Below are positions 19,856 through 28,228 of a stretch of DNA of 64,000 bases, one piece after another (positions within the stretch are counted from its first letter, which is position 1; each line of letters opens with the position of its first letter). Under the pieces are notes generated by a model. The model saw nothing but the letters and a program-made list of their open reading frames with translations. It had not been told where the DNA came from and searched no databases. Source of the stretch: Diacronema lutheri (lineage: Eukaryota; Haptophyta; Pavlovophyceae; Pavlovales; Pavlovaceae); assembly GCA_019448385.1 (NCBI GenBank), contig JAGTXO010000043.1, positions 228,501-292,500 on the forward strand, written 5' to 3'. Made by a program: the position numbers and the translations under genes.

Positions 19856-22457
19856 TCAGCCGAGGAGCGGCGTGTTGGGCTGCGAGTAGTCGGAGACCTC
19901 CATCACGCGCATCGTGTTGGTGTGGTGCCCGCCCGCCTTCCAGCCGTGCACGGCGATCACGAGGTCGCCCGGCTCGAGGAGGCCGTTCGCCTTGGCCTTC
20001 TCGAGCGCCCACTTGAAGCGCGCGTTCACATCGGCCTCCCACGGCTGCACGCGCTCGGCGTCGTACAGGAAGGGGAAGCAGCCGCGGAAGAGGTGCGACT
20101 GGCGCGCGACGTGCGGCGCGCGCGTGACGACGATGATGTCGCACGACGGGCGGTATTTGGAGATGAGCCGGCCGCTCTCGCCCGTGCCGGAGAGGGTGAG
20201 GATCGCCTTGCATCCACGGTTGTTCGCCGCGGTGACGGCGGCGATCGCGGTCGTCTCGTTCGTGTCGGTCGTCACGCCGCGGATCGTTTTCATCATGTCT
20301 GCGCGGCGCGCGGCGGCGCCGAGCGGCGGCCGAGCGCGCGGCGTGAGCGGCCGCCCCCCCGTGCGCGCGCGCGCCGCTCGCCTGCGCGCGCGCTGGCGCG
20401 CACCGGAGAGGAAGGTGGCGGGCGAGAAGGCGTGCTCGGCCTCGCGGCAGATGGCCGCCATCGTTGTGACCGCCTGCAGCGGGTACGCGCCCTTTGCCGT
20501 CTCGCCCGACAGCATCACGCAGTCCGCGCCGTCGAGCACAGCGTTCGCGACGTCCGACACCTCCGCGCGGGTGGGGCGTGGGTTGGAGGTCATCGACTCG
20601 AGCATCTGCGTCGCGCAGATGATCGGCTTGCCCGCCAGGTTGCACTTGGCGATCATCATCTTCTGCGCGACGAAGACCTTGTGCGCCGGGATCTCAATGC
20701 CGAGGTCGCCGCGTGCCACCATCACGCCATCTGTCACCTGCACCGTCGAGAGCGCGCGCACCGGCGTGGCGTGCGGAAGGGGGCGCAAAGGCGGTGGGCG
20801 GCAAGGCGCGCGCGCGCGCGTGGCTGCGCGCCGCACGCCGCGCGTACGGCGAGGATCTCGTCAAAGTTGCGCATGCCCTCGTGGTTCTCGATCTTGGAGA
20901 TGATCTTGACGTGGCGCCCCTTGGCGCCAAGCGCCTCGCGCACCGCGAGCACGTCTGAGCCCTTGCGGATGAAGGAGGCGAAGATCATGTCGACGTCCTG
21001 CTCGACGCCCCACTTGAGGTCCGCCTTGTCCTTCTCCGAGAGCGCGGGCAAATCGACGTTCACCTCGGGCAAGTTGCAGCCCTTCCGGCTGCCGAGCGCG
21101 CCCGAGTTGACGACGCGGCACTTGAGCGAGAGCCCGTCCTGCCCCTTCTCGAGCACCTCAAGCGAGATGAGACCGTCGTCGACAAAGATGACCTTGCCCA
21201 CATCGACCACCTTGACGATGTTCTTGTAGTCCACCCAGATCAGCTCGTTGGTGCATTGCTGCGCGGATGCGGGTGGAGACGAGAGGACGCAAGGGGCAAG
21301 GGAGGAGGGGAAGGGAGGAGGGGAAGGGAGGAGGGGAAGGGAGGAGGGGAAGGGAGGAGGGGAAGGGAGGAGGGGAAGGGAGGAGGGGAAGGGAGGAGGG
21401 GAAGGGAGGAGGGGAAGGGAGGAGGGGAAGGGAGGAGGGGAAGGGAGGAGGGGAAGGGAGGAGGGGAAGGGAGGAGGGGAAGGGAGGAGGGGAAGGGAGG
21501 AGGGGAAGGGAGGAGAGGAGGGGAAGGGAGGAGGGGAAGGGAGGAGGGGAAGGGAGGAGGGGAAGGGAGGAGGGGAAGGGAGGAGGGGAAGGGAGGAGGG
21601 GAAGGGAGGAGGGGAAGGGAGGAGGGGAAGGGAGGAGGGGAAGGGAGGAGGGGAAGGGAGGAGGGGAAGGGAGGAGGGGAAGGGACGCGGCATAAGCGCA
21701 AGAGGCGCGGCCCAAGCAAGCGGCGGTGGCCGTGCTGGCGGTCGCGCGGATGCAGCACGTCCGGTCCCGATACGCTCCGCTCCTGCGGCAAGCCTCCCGC
21801 CGCGCGTACGGAGAGGCGCGCCACGCGACAGCAGGCCAGGGCGCTCGCGGCGCGGCCGCCCCACGCCAAGCCATTTCGCGCGGAGAGCCAGAGCGGCGCG
21901 TGTTTTCCCCTTCACAGCTCCTCCCAGTTTGCGCCTCCGTGCCCGGCTCGACGCGTCGCGCCTCGCGCAACCCGCCCGGGGCGCAACCCGTTGCGCGCCT
22001 CTCCCGCGCGGCGCGCCATCCGGCCAGCCCGCCGGCCGCGGCGGACGCCTGCGCGCACCTCCTTGAACTGCTCGTCCGTCGTGACGGTGACGATCGAATC
22101 CATCGCGAGCGTGACGGTGTCAGTCGCCATGTCGCCCTTGAGCAGGCCGGTGCGGATCTCGGGGCCCTTGGTGTCGAGCGCGATGGCAACGGGGCGGCCA
22201 TTGAGCGGGAACTGCTTGACCGACGCGCGCGTGTTTGCGATCACCTCGCCGTGGTACTCGTACGAGCCGTGCGAAAAGTTCATCCGTACGATCGACATGC
22301 CCGCCTCGCGCAGGCTCGTGAGCATCTCGACCGACTTGGTCTTGGGGCCGATCGTGCAAATGATCGAGGTCTTGCGGAACTTGCTCGGCTCGTTGTAGAT
22401 GTCCAGGTGCGAGTTGTGCACCACCAGTGACACATCAACCTCCTTCTGCATCGACAT
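19856..22457 (-). CDS. PK: Pyruvate kinase
   Basis: CDS complement(join(19856..20298,20404..20737,20848..21258,22059..22457)), 528 residues, the usual length for the family. It transfers phosphate from phosphoenolpyruvate to ADP in the last step of glycolysis. Signature motifs appear in order: [118 protein letters not shown]. There is no obvious targeting leader, so a cytosolic location is likely. All junctions restore conserved motifs ([30 protein letters not shown]). Intron 1 is 800 bp and contains a 13-bp minisatellite; the others are about 105-110 bp. Alternative start codons are not needed because the ATG at 22457 fits the family's N-terminus. Confidence 0.96.
21297..21686. repeat. 13-bp minisatellite in pyruvate kinase intron 1
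   Basis: About 29-30 copies of GGGAGGAGGGGAA, nearly uniform, with one short interruption near 21510. On the transcribed strand it is an almost pure pyrimidine tract. Confidence 0.95.
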
Positions 22458-22759
22458 GGCCGCTGCGCGCGCACAGCGCGCGCGCGGCGGTCGAGCGTGG
22501 CGCGCAACGGTGCCGGCAGCGCGTCGGCGGTGGCGCGCCGGAAAGGCACACGCGCACGTTGCTCGTGCGGCTGCGCCGCCGGGCGCGGGCTGCCCAACGA
22601 CGCGCACGAGCCGCGCGCCGCGCACGAACAGTCACGCGGCGCGCACAAATCAACAGAGCGATCGGGCCAAACTTTCTCGGGAGCGAGGGACGCGGATTCC
22701 GCGCGCGATTTTTAAAGCAAAGGCAATGGGTGGGGTGCCTTGTAAAGTCACTAGTCCGT
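22458..22759. other. Intergenic gap (pyruvate kinase 5' flank)
   Basis: 302 bp between the pyruvate kinase start and the stop of the cyclic-nucleotide-binding gene, both minus strand. It should hold the pyruvate kinase promoter. I see no recognisable motif beyond slightly lower GC around 22660-22750. Confidence 0.4.
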
Positions 22760-24712
22760 CTACACGTACTCGTCGACGTCCATCGAGAGCGTGCCGCGCT
22801 GCGGCTGCCGGCTCTCCGTCTCGCGCGCGTACGCTGCGTCGAGCGCGCCGTGCACGAGGGTCGCCCAATTCTTGAGCGGCCCGCGCGCGTTGGTGCGCGC
22901 GCCGGCGGCGGCGGCGCCGCCGCCGACGCCCGCCGCCTGCCGGTCGTAGTATGCGCGGTTGACCGCGCGGTACCCTTTCATCGCGCTGTGGAAGGCGAGG
23001 TTAAGCTCAGGCGCGATCGCGCCCATCTGCGCGAGCTCGTCCGCGCGGAGAGCGCCGAGCGTGCACGCGGCGACGACGATCGCGGTGGCCGAGCGTGGCC
23101 TGCGCGTGAGTACGCCCACCTCTCCGAGCCATGGCGTCTGGTCTGTGTGCGCGACAAGGCGAAGCATGTCGGTTGGCTCGCACGGCTCGCGGAAGACGCC
23201 AACTCGGCCGCTGAGCACGAAGAAGATGCAGTCGGGCGCCTCGCCCTGCTTGAAGAGCGCCTGCCCACGCTGCAGCGTCGACAGCGCGAGCAGCCGCGCC
23301 GCCGCCTCGAGTGCGTCCCTGCCGAGCTGCTTGAACGGGCGCAGCCGCGCGAGCAGCTGACGCGAGACCGTGCGCGTCAGCTCGGCGATGTGCGCCTTGT
23401 CAAACAGGTGCGCGAACGGCACGACGTCGGCGTGGCGAAAGGTGAGCAGCTCGCTCCGCTCTGCCGCTTGAAGTGACGCCTCGCGCGGCGCCTCGAACGC
23501 GACGAGCACGCCGTCGCCGCAGTGCCACGCGGCGGTGCTCCGCTCGCCGCCATCGCTCCCGCCCGCCGCGCTGTCGAGCGAGGCGCCGGCCGCGCCGCCG
23601 GCCGCGCCGCCGGCCGCGCCGCCCGCCCCACCGCCGCCCGCGCCCGCCCCACCGCCGCCGGTCGTGGCCGCGAGCGCTCGCGCGCGCGGTGCGAGCGCAA
23701 GTCCCGCGGGGAGAAGGGAGCCGCTGACGAGGACGAGCAGGTGCGAGCCAACGACGCCATCGCGCACTACATCCGCATATTTGGGGACACTGCGCCACAC
23801 ACCCACCTTTGCGAGACCATGCAGCTGCGCGTCACTCAAGAGCCGCAGGTAGCGCACGCGGCGGAGCGCGGCGACCGCCTCGCTCGCGGCCGGCGGCTGG
23901 CCGGCGGGCGCGCAGCTCGCGCGCGCGAGCGACGTAGACGTCCTGCCGCGCCACCACGGCGCGTCGCCGAGCGCGAGCGTGCGCGGCGAGAGTCGTGCGA
24001 GCGCGCCGCATTGCGTAGCGGCGACCATGGCTGATGGCGGCGGCGGCGGATGCGGCGGTGGCGGCGCGTCCATTGGCGCCACGCCGCCAGCCGGCGCGCG
24101 CGATGGCCGGCGCGAGGCGCGCACCGACAGCTCGCCGTCGGGCGGCGCGGGCGCGAGCTGTGCGGCGCGCGAGGCGCGGCGCGAGGCGGCGGGCGCGACG
24201 ACGAGCGGCTCCGCCAATCGCGCGGCAGGCTCCGAGGCGAGGGCACGTACGCGCATCGGTGCTGCCGGCGGCAACGCTGTGCTCGGCGGTGGTGGTGCGC
24301 CCGCCGCGCATCCGCGCTGCATGGCGTCGTGCAGGCCGGCGACGCGCGGCGTACGCGCGCCGGCGACCGCGTTGGCGAATCGCGCGCCCGCCAGCTCCAC
24401 ATAGCGCGCGGAAAGCGGCGCAGACGTTGGTTCTAACCCAGCTCCGTCCATGGTGACAGCACGCGAGCGCGCGGCGCGCGCCGAGAAGGCGCGCCGCGAG
24501 CGCGGGCGTCCGCCACGCAGCAGGGCAGGTGACGGCGGCGGCGCGGGCGCACTCAACCCGCCGCGCGCGCCGCCGAGCGTCGGCGGGCTGAGCGCGCGGC
24601 GTGGTGAGAAGGAGACTCGAGAGATTGGTGAGCCCGTGGAGGCTGCATACGTCCCCGGCAGGAAGAGCTTGTCGGGCGGCGCGGCGCGCCGGAGCGTCGC
24701 GAGCTCCACCAT
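22760..24712 (-). CDS. Soluble protein with two cyclic-nucleotide-binding domains
   Basis: Single exon, 650 residues from the ATG at 24712. An internal ATG at about 24451 (MDGAGLEPTSA) is an alternative start. The N-terminal 280 residues are Ala/Pro/Arg-rich and look disordered. A first cNMP-binding fold at about 290-470 (RYLRLLSDAQLHGLAKVGVW, SHLLVLVSGSLL) is split by a Gly/Ala-rich insertion and seems degenerate. The second at about 480-600 is better kept: LFKQGEAPDCIFFVLSGRVG and a phosphate-binding cassette WLGEVGVLTRRPRSATAIVV with its Glu and Arg. There are no transmembrane segments, kinase domain or ion-channel pore. It could be a PKA-regulatory-like or Popeye-like sensor, but no inhibitor motif or dimerisation domain is clear. 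It diverges from AlaAT (125 bp between starts). Confidence 0.75.
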   Translation of the reverse strand: MVELATLRRAAPPDKLFLPGTYAASTGSPISRVSFSPRRALSPPTLGGARGGLSAPAPPPSPALLRGGRPRSRRAFSARAARSRAVTMDGAGLEPTSAPLSARYVELAGARFANAVAGARTPRVAGLHDAMQRGCAAGAPPPPSTALPPAAPMRVRALASEPAARLAEPLVVAPAASRRASRAAQLAPAPPDGELSVRASRRPSRAPAGGVAPMDAPPPPHPPPPPSAMVAATQCGALARLSPRTLALGDAPWWRGRTSTSLARASCAPAGQPPAASEAVAALRRVRYLRLLSDAQLHGLAKVGVWRSVPKYADVVRDGVVGSHLLVLVSGSLLPAGLALAPRARALAATTGGGGAGAGGGGAGGAAGGAAGGAAGASLDSAAGGSDGGERSTAAWHCGDGVLVAFEAPREASLQAAERSELLTFRHADVVPFAHLFDKAHIAELTRTVSRQLLARLRPFKQLGRDALEAAARLLALSTLQRGQALFKQGEAPDCIFFVLSGRVGVFREPCEPTDMLRLVAHTDQTPWLGEVGVLTRRPRSATAIVVAACTLGALRADELAQMGAIAPELNLAFHSAMKGYRAVNRAYYDRQAAGVGGGAAAAGARTNARGPLKNWATLVHGALDAAYARETESRQPQRGTLSMDVDEYV

Positions 24713-24837
24713 GACCAGTCGAACGTCCGAAACGGAAGAAGCGGCCCAGGCTTGATTACGCCTAAAATAAAAAAGGTCACGCGGCGTCTGCCCACATCAC
24801 AACTTCCAGCGCGTCGCGGAGCACGACGGCCGTTGCG
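24713..24837. promoter_or_regulatory. Divergent promoter region, cNMP-binding gene / AlaAT
   Basis: 125 bp between two opposing start codons must hold 5' ends for both genes. It includes an A-rich stretch (CCTAAAATAAAAAAGG at about 24760-24775), unusual in this GC-rich window. Confidence 0.45.
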
Positions 24838-26928
24838 ATGAGCGCTGCCTCTGTGGCGTTGCCGCCCGAGTCGAGCTGGCCAGCCGCGCCGCGTGCGCAG
24901 CTCGTGCAGCCCTCCGCCCCACCGGCCAAGGTGCTCACCAGCGCAAGCATGTCGCAGGCGCTCCGCACGATGCAGTACGCGGTGCGCGGCTCGGTCGTGC
25001 AGCGCGCGGAGGAGATCGAGCGGCAGCTCGCGTCGGGCGAGGGCGCGGCGCTGCCGTTCGATAAGATCGTTTTTTGCAACATTGGCAACCCGCAGGCTGT
25101 CGGCCAAAAGCCCATCACCTTCTTCCGCCAGGCGAGCCGCGCGGCGCCGTCGCGCGGCGCAGCGCGCAGCGCGCACCTCGGGCGTGGCCGCGGCCTGGGC
25201 GAGAAGCCCGCGCGGTGGCGTGCGGTGCGCGTACACGGACGCCCCTTCTCTGCCCGGTCCGCCGGCTGTCTCCCAGCACGCGCGTACGCGCGCGCGCGTC
25301 TCGAGCTGCGCTCGCCGCCGCGGCACCCCCCCCCCCCCCCCCCCCCCCCGCGCGCCTCTCCTCGGCCGCGCGTCGCCGCCCGCCCGCAGGTGCTCGCACT
25401 GTGCGATCTGCCGGCCGAGAGCGGCGTGGACCACCCGTCGGCGTCCCTCCTCTTCCCGCCCGACGCGATCGCGCGCGCACGCGAGATGCGTGCGGCGATG
25501 GGCCCCGGCGGCACGGGCGCGTACTCGACGACGCAGGGCGTCTCGCGCTTCCGCGAGGACGTCGCCTCCTTCATCAGCCGGCGCGACGGGCATGCATGCG
25601 AGGGCCGCAACGTGTTTCTTGCGAACGGCGCGTCCGCCGCAATCCGCATGGTGCTCACCGCCACCGTCTCTTCCGCCGACGACGCGGTGCTCGTGCCGAT
25701 CCCGCAGTACCCGATCTACTCGGGCCTCCTCTCGCTCCTCGGCGCGCACCAGGCGGGGTACATGCTCGACGAGGCGCAGAACTGGGCGGTGACGGTCGAG
25801 TGCCTGCAGGCCGCGTATGACGACGCGCGTGCCGCGGGCAAGTGCCCGCGCGCGTGCGTGATCATCAACCCGGGCAACCCGACAGGCAACGTGCTCTCGC
25901 GCGACGTCCTCGAAACGGTCATCGCCTTTTGCGTCGCGCACCGGCTTGTGCTCATGGCGGACGAGGTGTACCAGGAGAACGTACACGAGCCGGGGCTGTC
26001 GTTCGTCTCCGCGCGCAAGGTGGCGATCGAGATGGGCGAGCGTGCGCGCGCCCTCGAGCTCTTCTCGTTCCACTCGACGTCCAAGGGGCTGCTCGGCGAG
26101 TGCGGCAAGCGCGGCGGCTACATGGAGCTGCACAACATCGACCCGTACGTGCAGTCGCAGATTTTCAAGCTCGCCTCGTCGGGGCTCTGCGCCGCCGTGC
26201 CCGGCCAGGCGCTCACCTCGCTCATGGTCCGGCCGCCCGTCGAGGGCGAGCCGTCGCACGAGCTCTACGCGCGCGAGACGGCTGACATCCGGCAGGCCCT
26301 CGCGGAGCGCGCGCGCCTGCTCGTCGACGGGCTGCGCGCCATTCCGGGCTTCAGCTGCAACGACGCGAGCGGCGCGATGTACGCCTTCCCCGCCGTCGAG
26401 CTGCCGCCCAAGGCCGTCGAGCACGCGCGCGCGCAGGGCCTCGCGGTGCGCGCGCGCGGCGCACGGCGCGCCCGCGCGCCGCGCGCGGCGCGCGGCGCGC
26501 CGCGCGCGCGCGCCTTACGCGCGCGCCGCACCGCGCCAACGCGCCGTAGCCGGACGAGGTGTACGCCGTCTCGTTGCTCGAGAGCACGGGCATCTGCGTC
26601 GTGCCCGCGTCGGGCTTTGGGCAGGCAGCCGGCCGTTACGGCTTCCGCACAACCTTCCTCCCCTCGACGGACGAGCTGCGGCGCGCGGTGCGGCACATCG
26701 CGCAGCACCACGAGGCTTTCTGCCAAAGGTGCGCCGGCCGGCCCGCGCAACGCGCGTCTCGCACTCGCAAGCGAACGTCGCAGCAGGCGCAACGCGCGGC
26801 AGCGCCCCGCGTGCGCTGCCCTCGTCGCAGCAGGCGCGCGCCGCCGCAGCTCTCACCGATCATCGGCCGGCGCTGCCCTGCTGTGCCCATGCGTTGTGCC
26901 GCACGGTCGGCGCCGCAGGTACGCCTAG
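24838..26928 (+). CDS. AlaAT: Alanine aminotransferase
   Basis: CDS join(24838..25131,25390..26445,26550..26728,26919..26928), 512 residues. A PLP-dependent fold-type I enzyme interconverting alanine + 2-oxoglutarate and pyruvate + glutamate. Family motifs: MQYAVRGSVVQRAEEIERQL, NIGNPQAVGQKPITFFRQ, LALCDLP, GAYSTTQGVSRFREDVA, PQYPIYSGLL, INPGNPTGNVLS, LMADEVYQENVH, the PLP Lys in FHSTSKGLLGECGKRGGYME, and GICVVPASGFGQ. A short leader (about 35 residues, SAASVALPPESSWP) could be a weak targeting signal. Intron 1 has a GC donor (CAG|GCGAGC) and a long C-run before its acceptor; splicing gives FFRQ-VLALC exactly as in the family. The last exon supplies only 10 coding bases, giving the C-terminus QRYA. 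Its stop is 38 bp from that of the next, convergent gene. Confidence 0.95.
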   Translation: MSAASVALPPESSWPAAPRAQLVQPSAPPAKVLTSASMSQALRTMQYAVRGSVVQRAEEIERQLASGEGAALPFDKIVFCNIGNPQAVGQKPITFFRQASRAAPSRGAARSAHLGRGRGLGEKPARWRAVRVHGRPFSARSAGCLPARAYARARLELRSPPRHPPPPPPPPRASPRPRVAARPQVLALCDLPAESGVDHPSASLLFPPDAIARAREMRAAMGPGGTGAYSTTQGVSRFREDVASFISRRDGHACEGRNVFLANGASAAIRMVLTATVSSADDAVLVPIPQYPIYSGLLSLLGAHQAGYMLDEAQNWAVTVECLQAAYDDARAAGKCPRACVIINPGNPTGNVLSRDVLETVIAFCVAHRLVLMADEVYQENVHEPGLSFVSARKVAIEMGERARALELFSFHSTSKGLLGECGKRGGYMELHNIDPYVQSQIFKLASSGLCAAVPGQALTSLMVRPPVEGEPSHELYARETADIRQALAERARLLVDGLRAIPGFSCNDASGAMYAFPAVELPPKAVEHARAQGLAVRARGARRARAPRAARGAPRARALRARRTAPTRRSRTRCTPSRCSRARASASCPRRALGRQPAVTASAQPSSPRRTSCGARCGTSRSTTRLSAKGAPAGPRNARLALASERRSRRNARQRPACAALVAAGARRRSSHRSSAGAALLCPCVVPHGRRRRYA

Positions 26929-26966
26929 TTCTATACGGAGCGTCCTGCCCCCTTTCTTCCCGCGCG

Positions 26967-28138
26967 CTACCCCGAGGCCGCGCGGACAAATGGGAGCGGC
27001 TGGTCAAAGTCGACGTTGCCACCGCACAGGACGAGGCCCACTCGGCGCACGCCGAGCGCGTCTGCGGCGGCGAGCGCGGCGGCGAGCGACATGGCGCCGC
27101 TCGGCTCAACGACGAGCTTGGCCAGGTCAAAGGTGAGGCGCATCGCCTCTGTAATCTGCGCGTCCGTCACGGGCACAACCGTCCGGTCGAGCAGCTCGTG
27201 ACAGATGGGCCATGTGATGCGGCCGAGCGCCGCTGTGCGGCAGCCGTCGGCGAGTGTGGAGAGGGGCGGCAAGTTCTCAGGCCAGAGTGGCCGACCAGCC
27301 TCGAGGGACGCGCCGAGCCCCTTGCCCGCCGGCTCAACCGCAATCACACGCGTGGCCGGTGACAAGGAGCGAGTGGCGATCGCGACGCCCGCCGCCATGC
27401 CTCCGCCCGAGATGGGAACGAAGATCGCGTCAAGCGGCGGCCGGTCGGGCTGCAGCTCGGCAAGCTGCCGGTGCATCTCGATCGCGAGCGTGCCCTGCCC
27501 GGCGATCACGTGCGCGTCGTCGTACGGCGGGATCTGTGCGGTGCGGGCGCGGCCGGCGGCGCGCGGCGCACGGCGCGGCGTCAGCGCTCGCAAGAGAGGC
27601 GCGTCCGAGGCGCACGCGGCGGTGGCGCGGCGCGCACAATATCGTAGCCGAGCTGTTCAGCGATCCGCATCGTCGCTGCCTCGCGGTTGGCCGTGCCCGG
27701 CTCGCACAGCTCGACCGTCGCGCCGTGCGCGCGCGCGTTGGCCACCTTTGCGGCGGGCGCGGTGTGCGGGATCACGACCGTGCACGGAAGCGCGCGCGAG
27801 GCGGCGGCGAACGCCACGGCGGCGGCATGGTTGCCGAGCGAGTGCGCGACTACGCCGCGCGTGCGCAGCGCAGGCAGCGACAGCACTGCATTGAGCGCGC
27901 CGCGCGCCTTGAACGAGCCCGTCGCCTGCAGGTTGTCGCACTTGAGGAAGAGCTCGCGCCCAGCTAGCGCGTCGAGCCGCGCGCACGTGAGCAGCGGCGT
28001 AGGGGGCAGGTGTGGCAGGAGCTTGGCCTGCGCGCGAGCCACGTCCGCGTACGTCACCGCCGCCGCGCCCTCCGACCAGTACGCGCGCGCGCGCGCCCAC
28101 CCTCCGCCTCGTCGCGTGATGCGCATCGGCGCCGCCAT
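26967..28138 (-). CDS. Serine racemase / threonine-serine dehydratase family enzyme
   Basis: CDS complement(join(26967..27533,27638..28138)), 355 residues. PLP fold-type II. Motifs: TPLLTCARLDALAGRELFLK, PLP Lys77 in GSFKARGALN, HSLGNHAAAVAFAA, IPPYDDAHVIAGQGTLAIEM, the phosphate-cradle loop SGGGMAAG, and LCGGNVDFDQ near the C-terminus. It is 355 residues long, near the serine racemase length, and lacks the ACT regulatory domain of biosynthetic threonine deaminase. The position equal to the re-face catalytic Ser84 of mammalian serine racemase (SSGNH) is Leu101 here. Racemisation is therefore doubtful and beta-elimination (dehydratase) activity more likely. The intron is GTGCGC...CAG and phase 0. 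The gene diverges from the RING gene, with starts 90 bp apart. Confidence 0.88.
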
Positions 28139-28228
28139 CGTGCTGGGCCTGCGCGCGCTTTTCGCGCGCACACGCAGCTTCAAATCGTCGAGCCAACGCG
28201 CGCAAGAGAGCCGCGCGGAGTGGGGCCC

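Noticed and set aside
21240-21915. Pro/Ser-rich ORFs across 21.3-21.7 kb
   Set aside because: A 13-bp minisatellite in pyruvate kinase intron 1.
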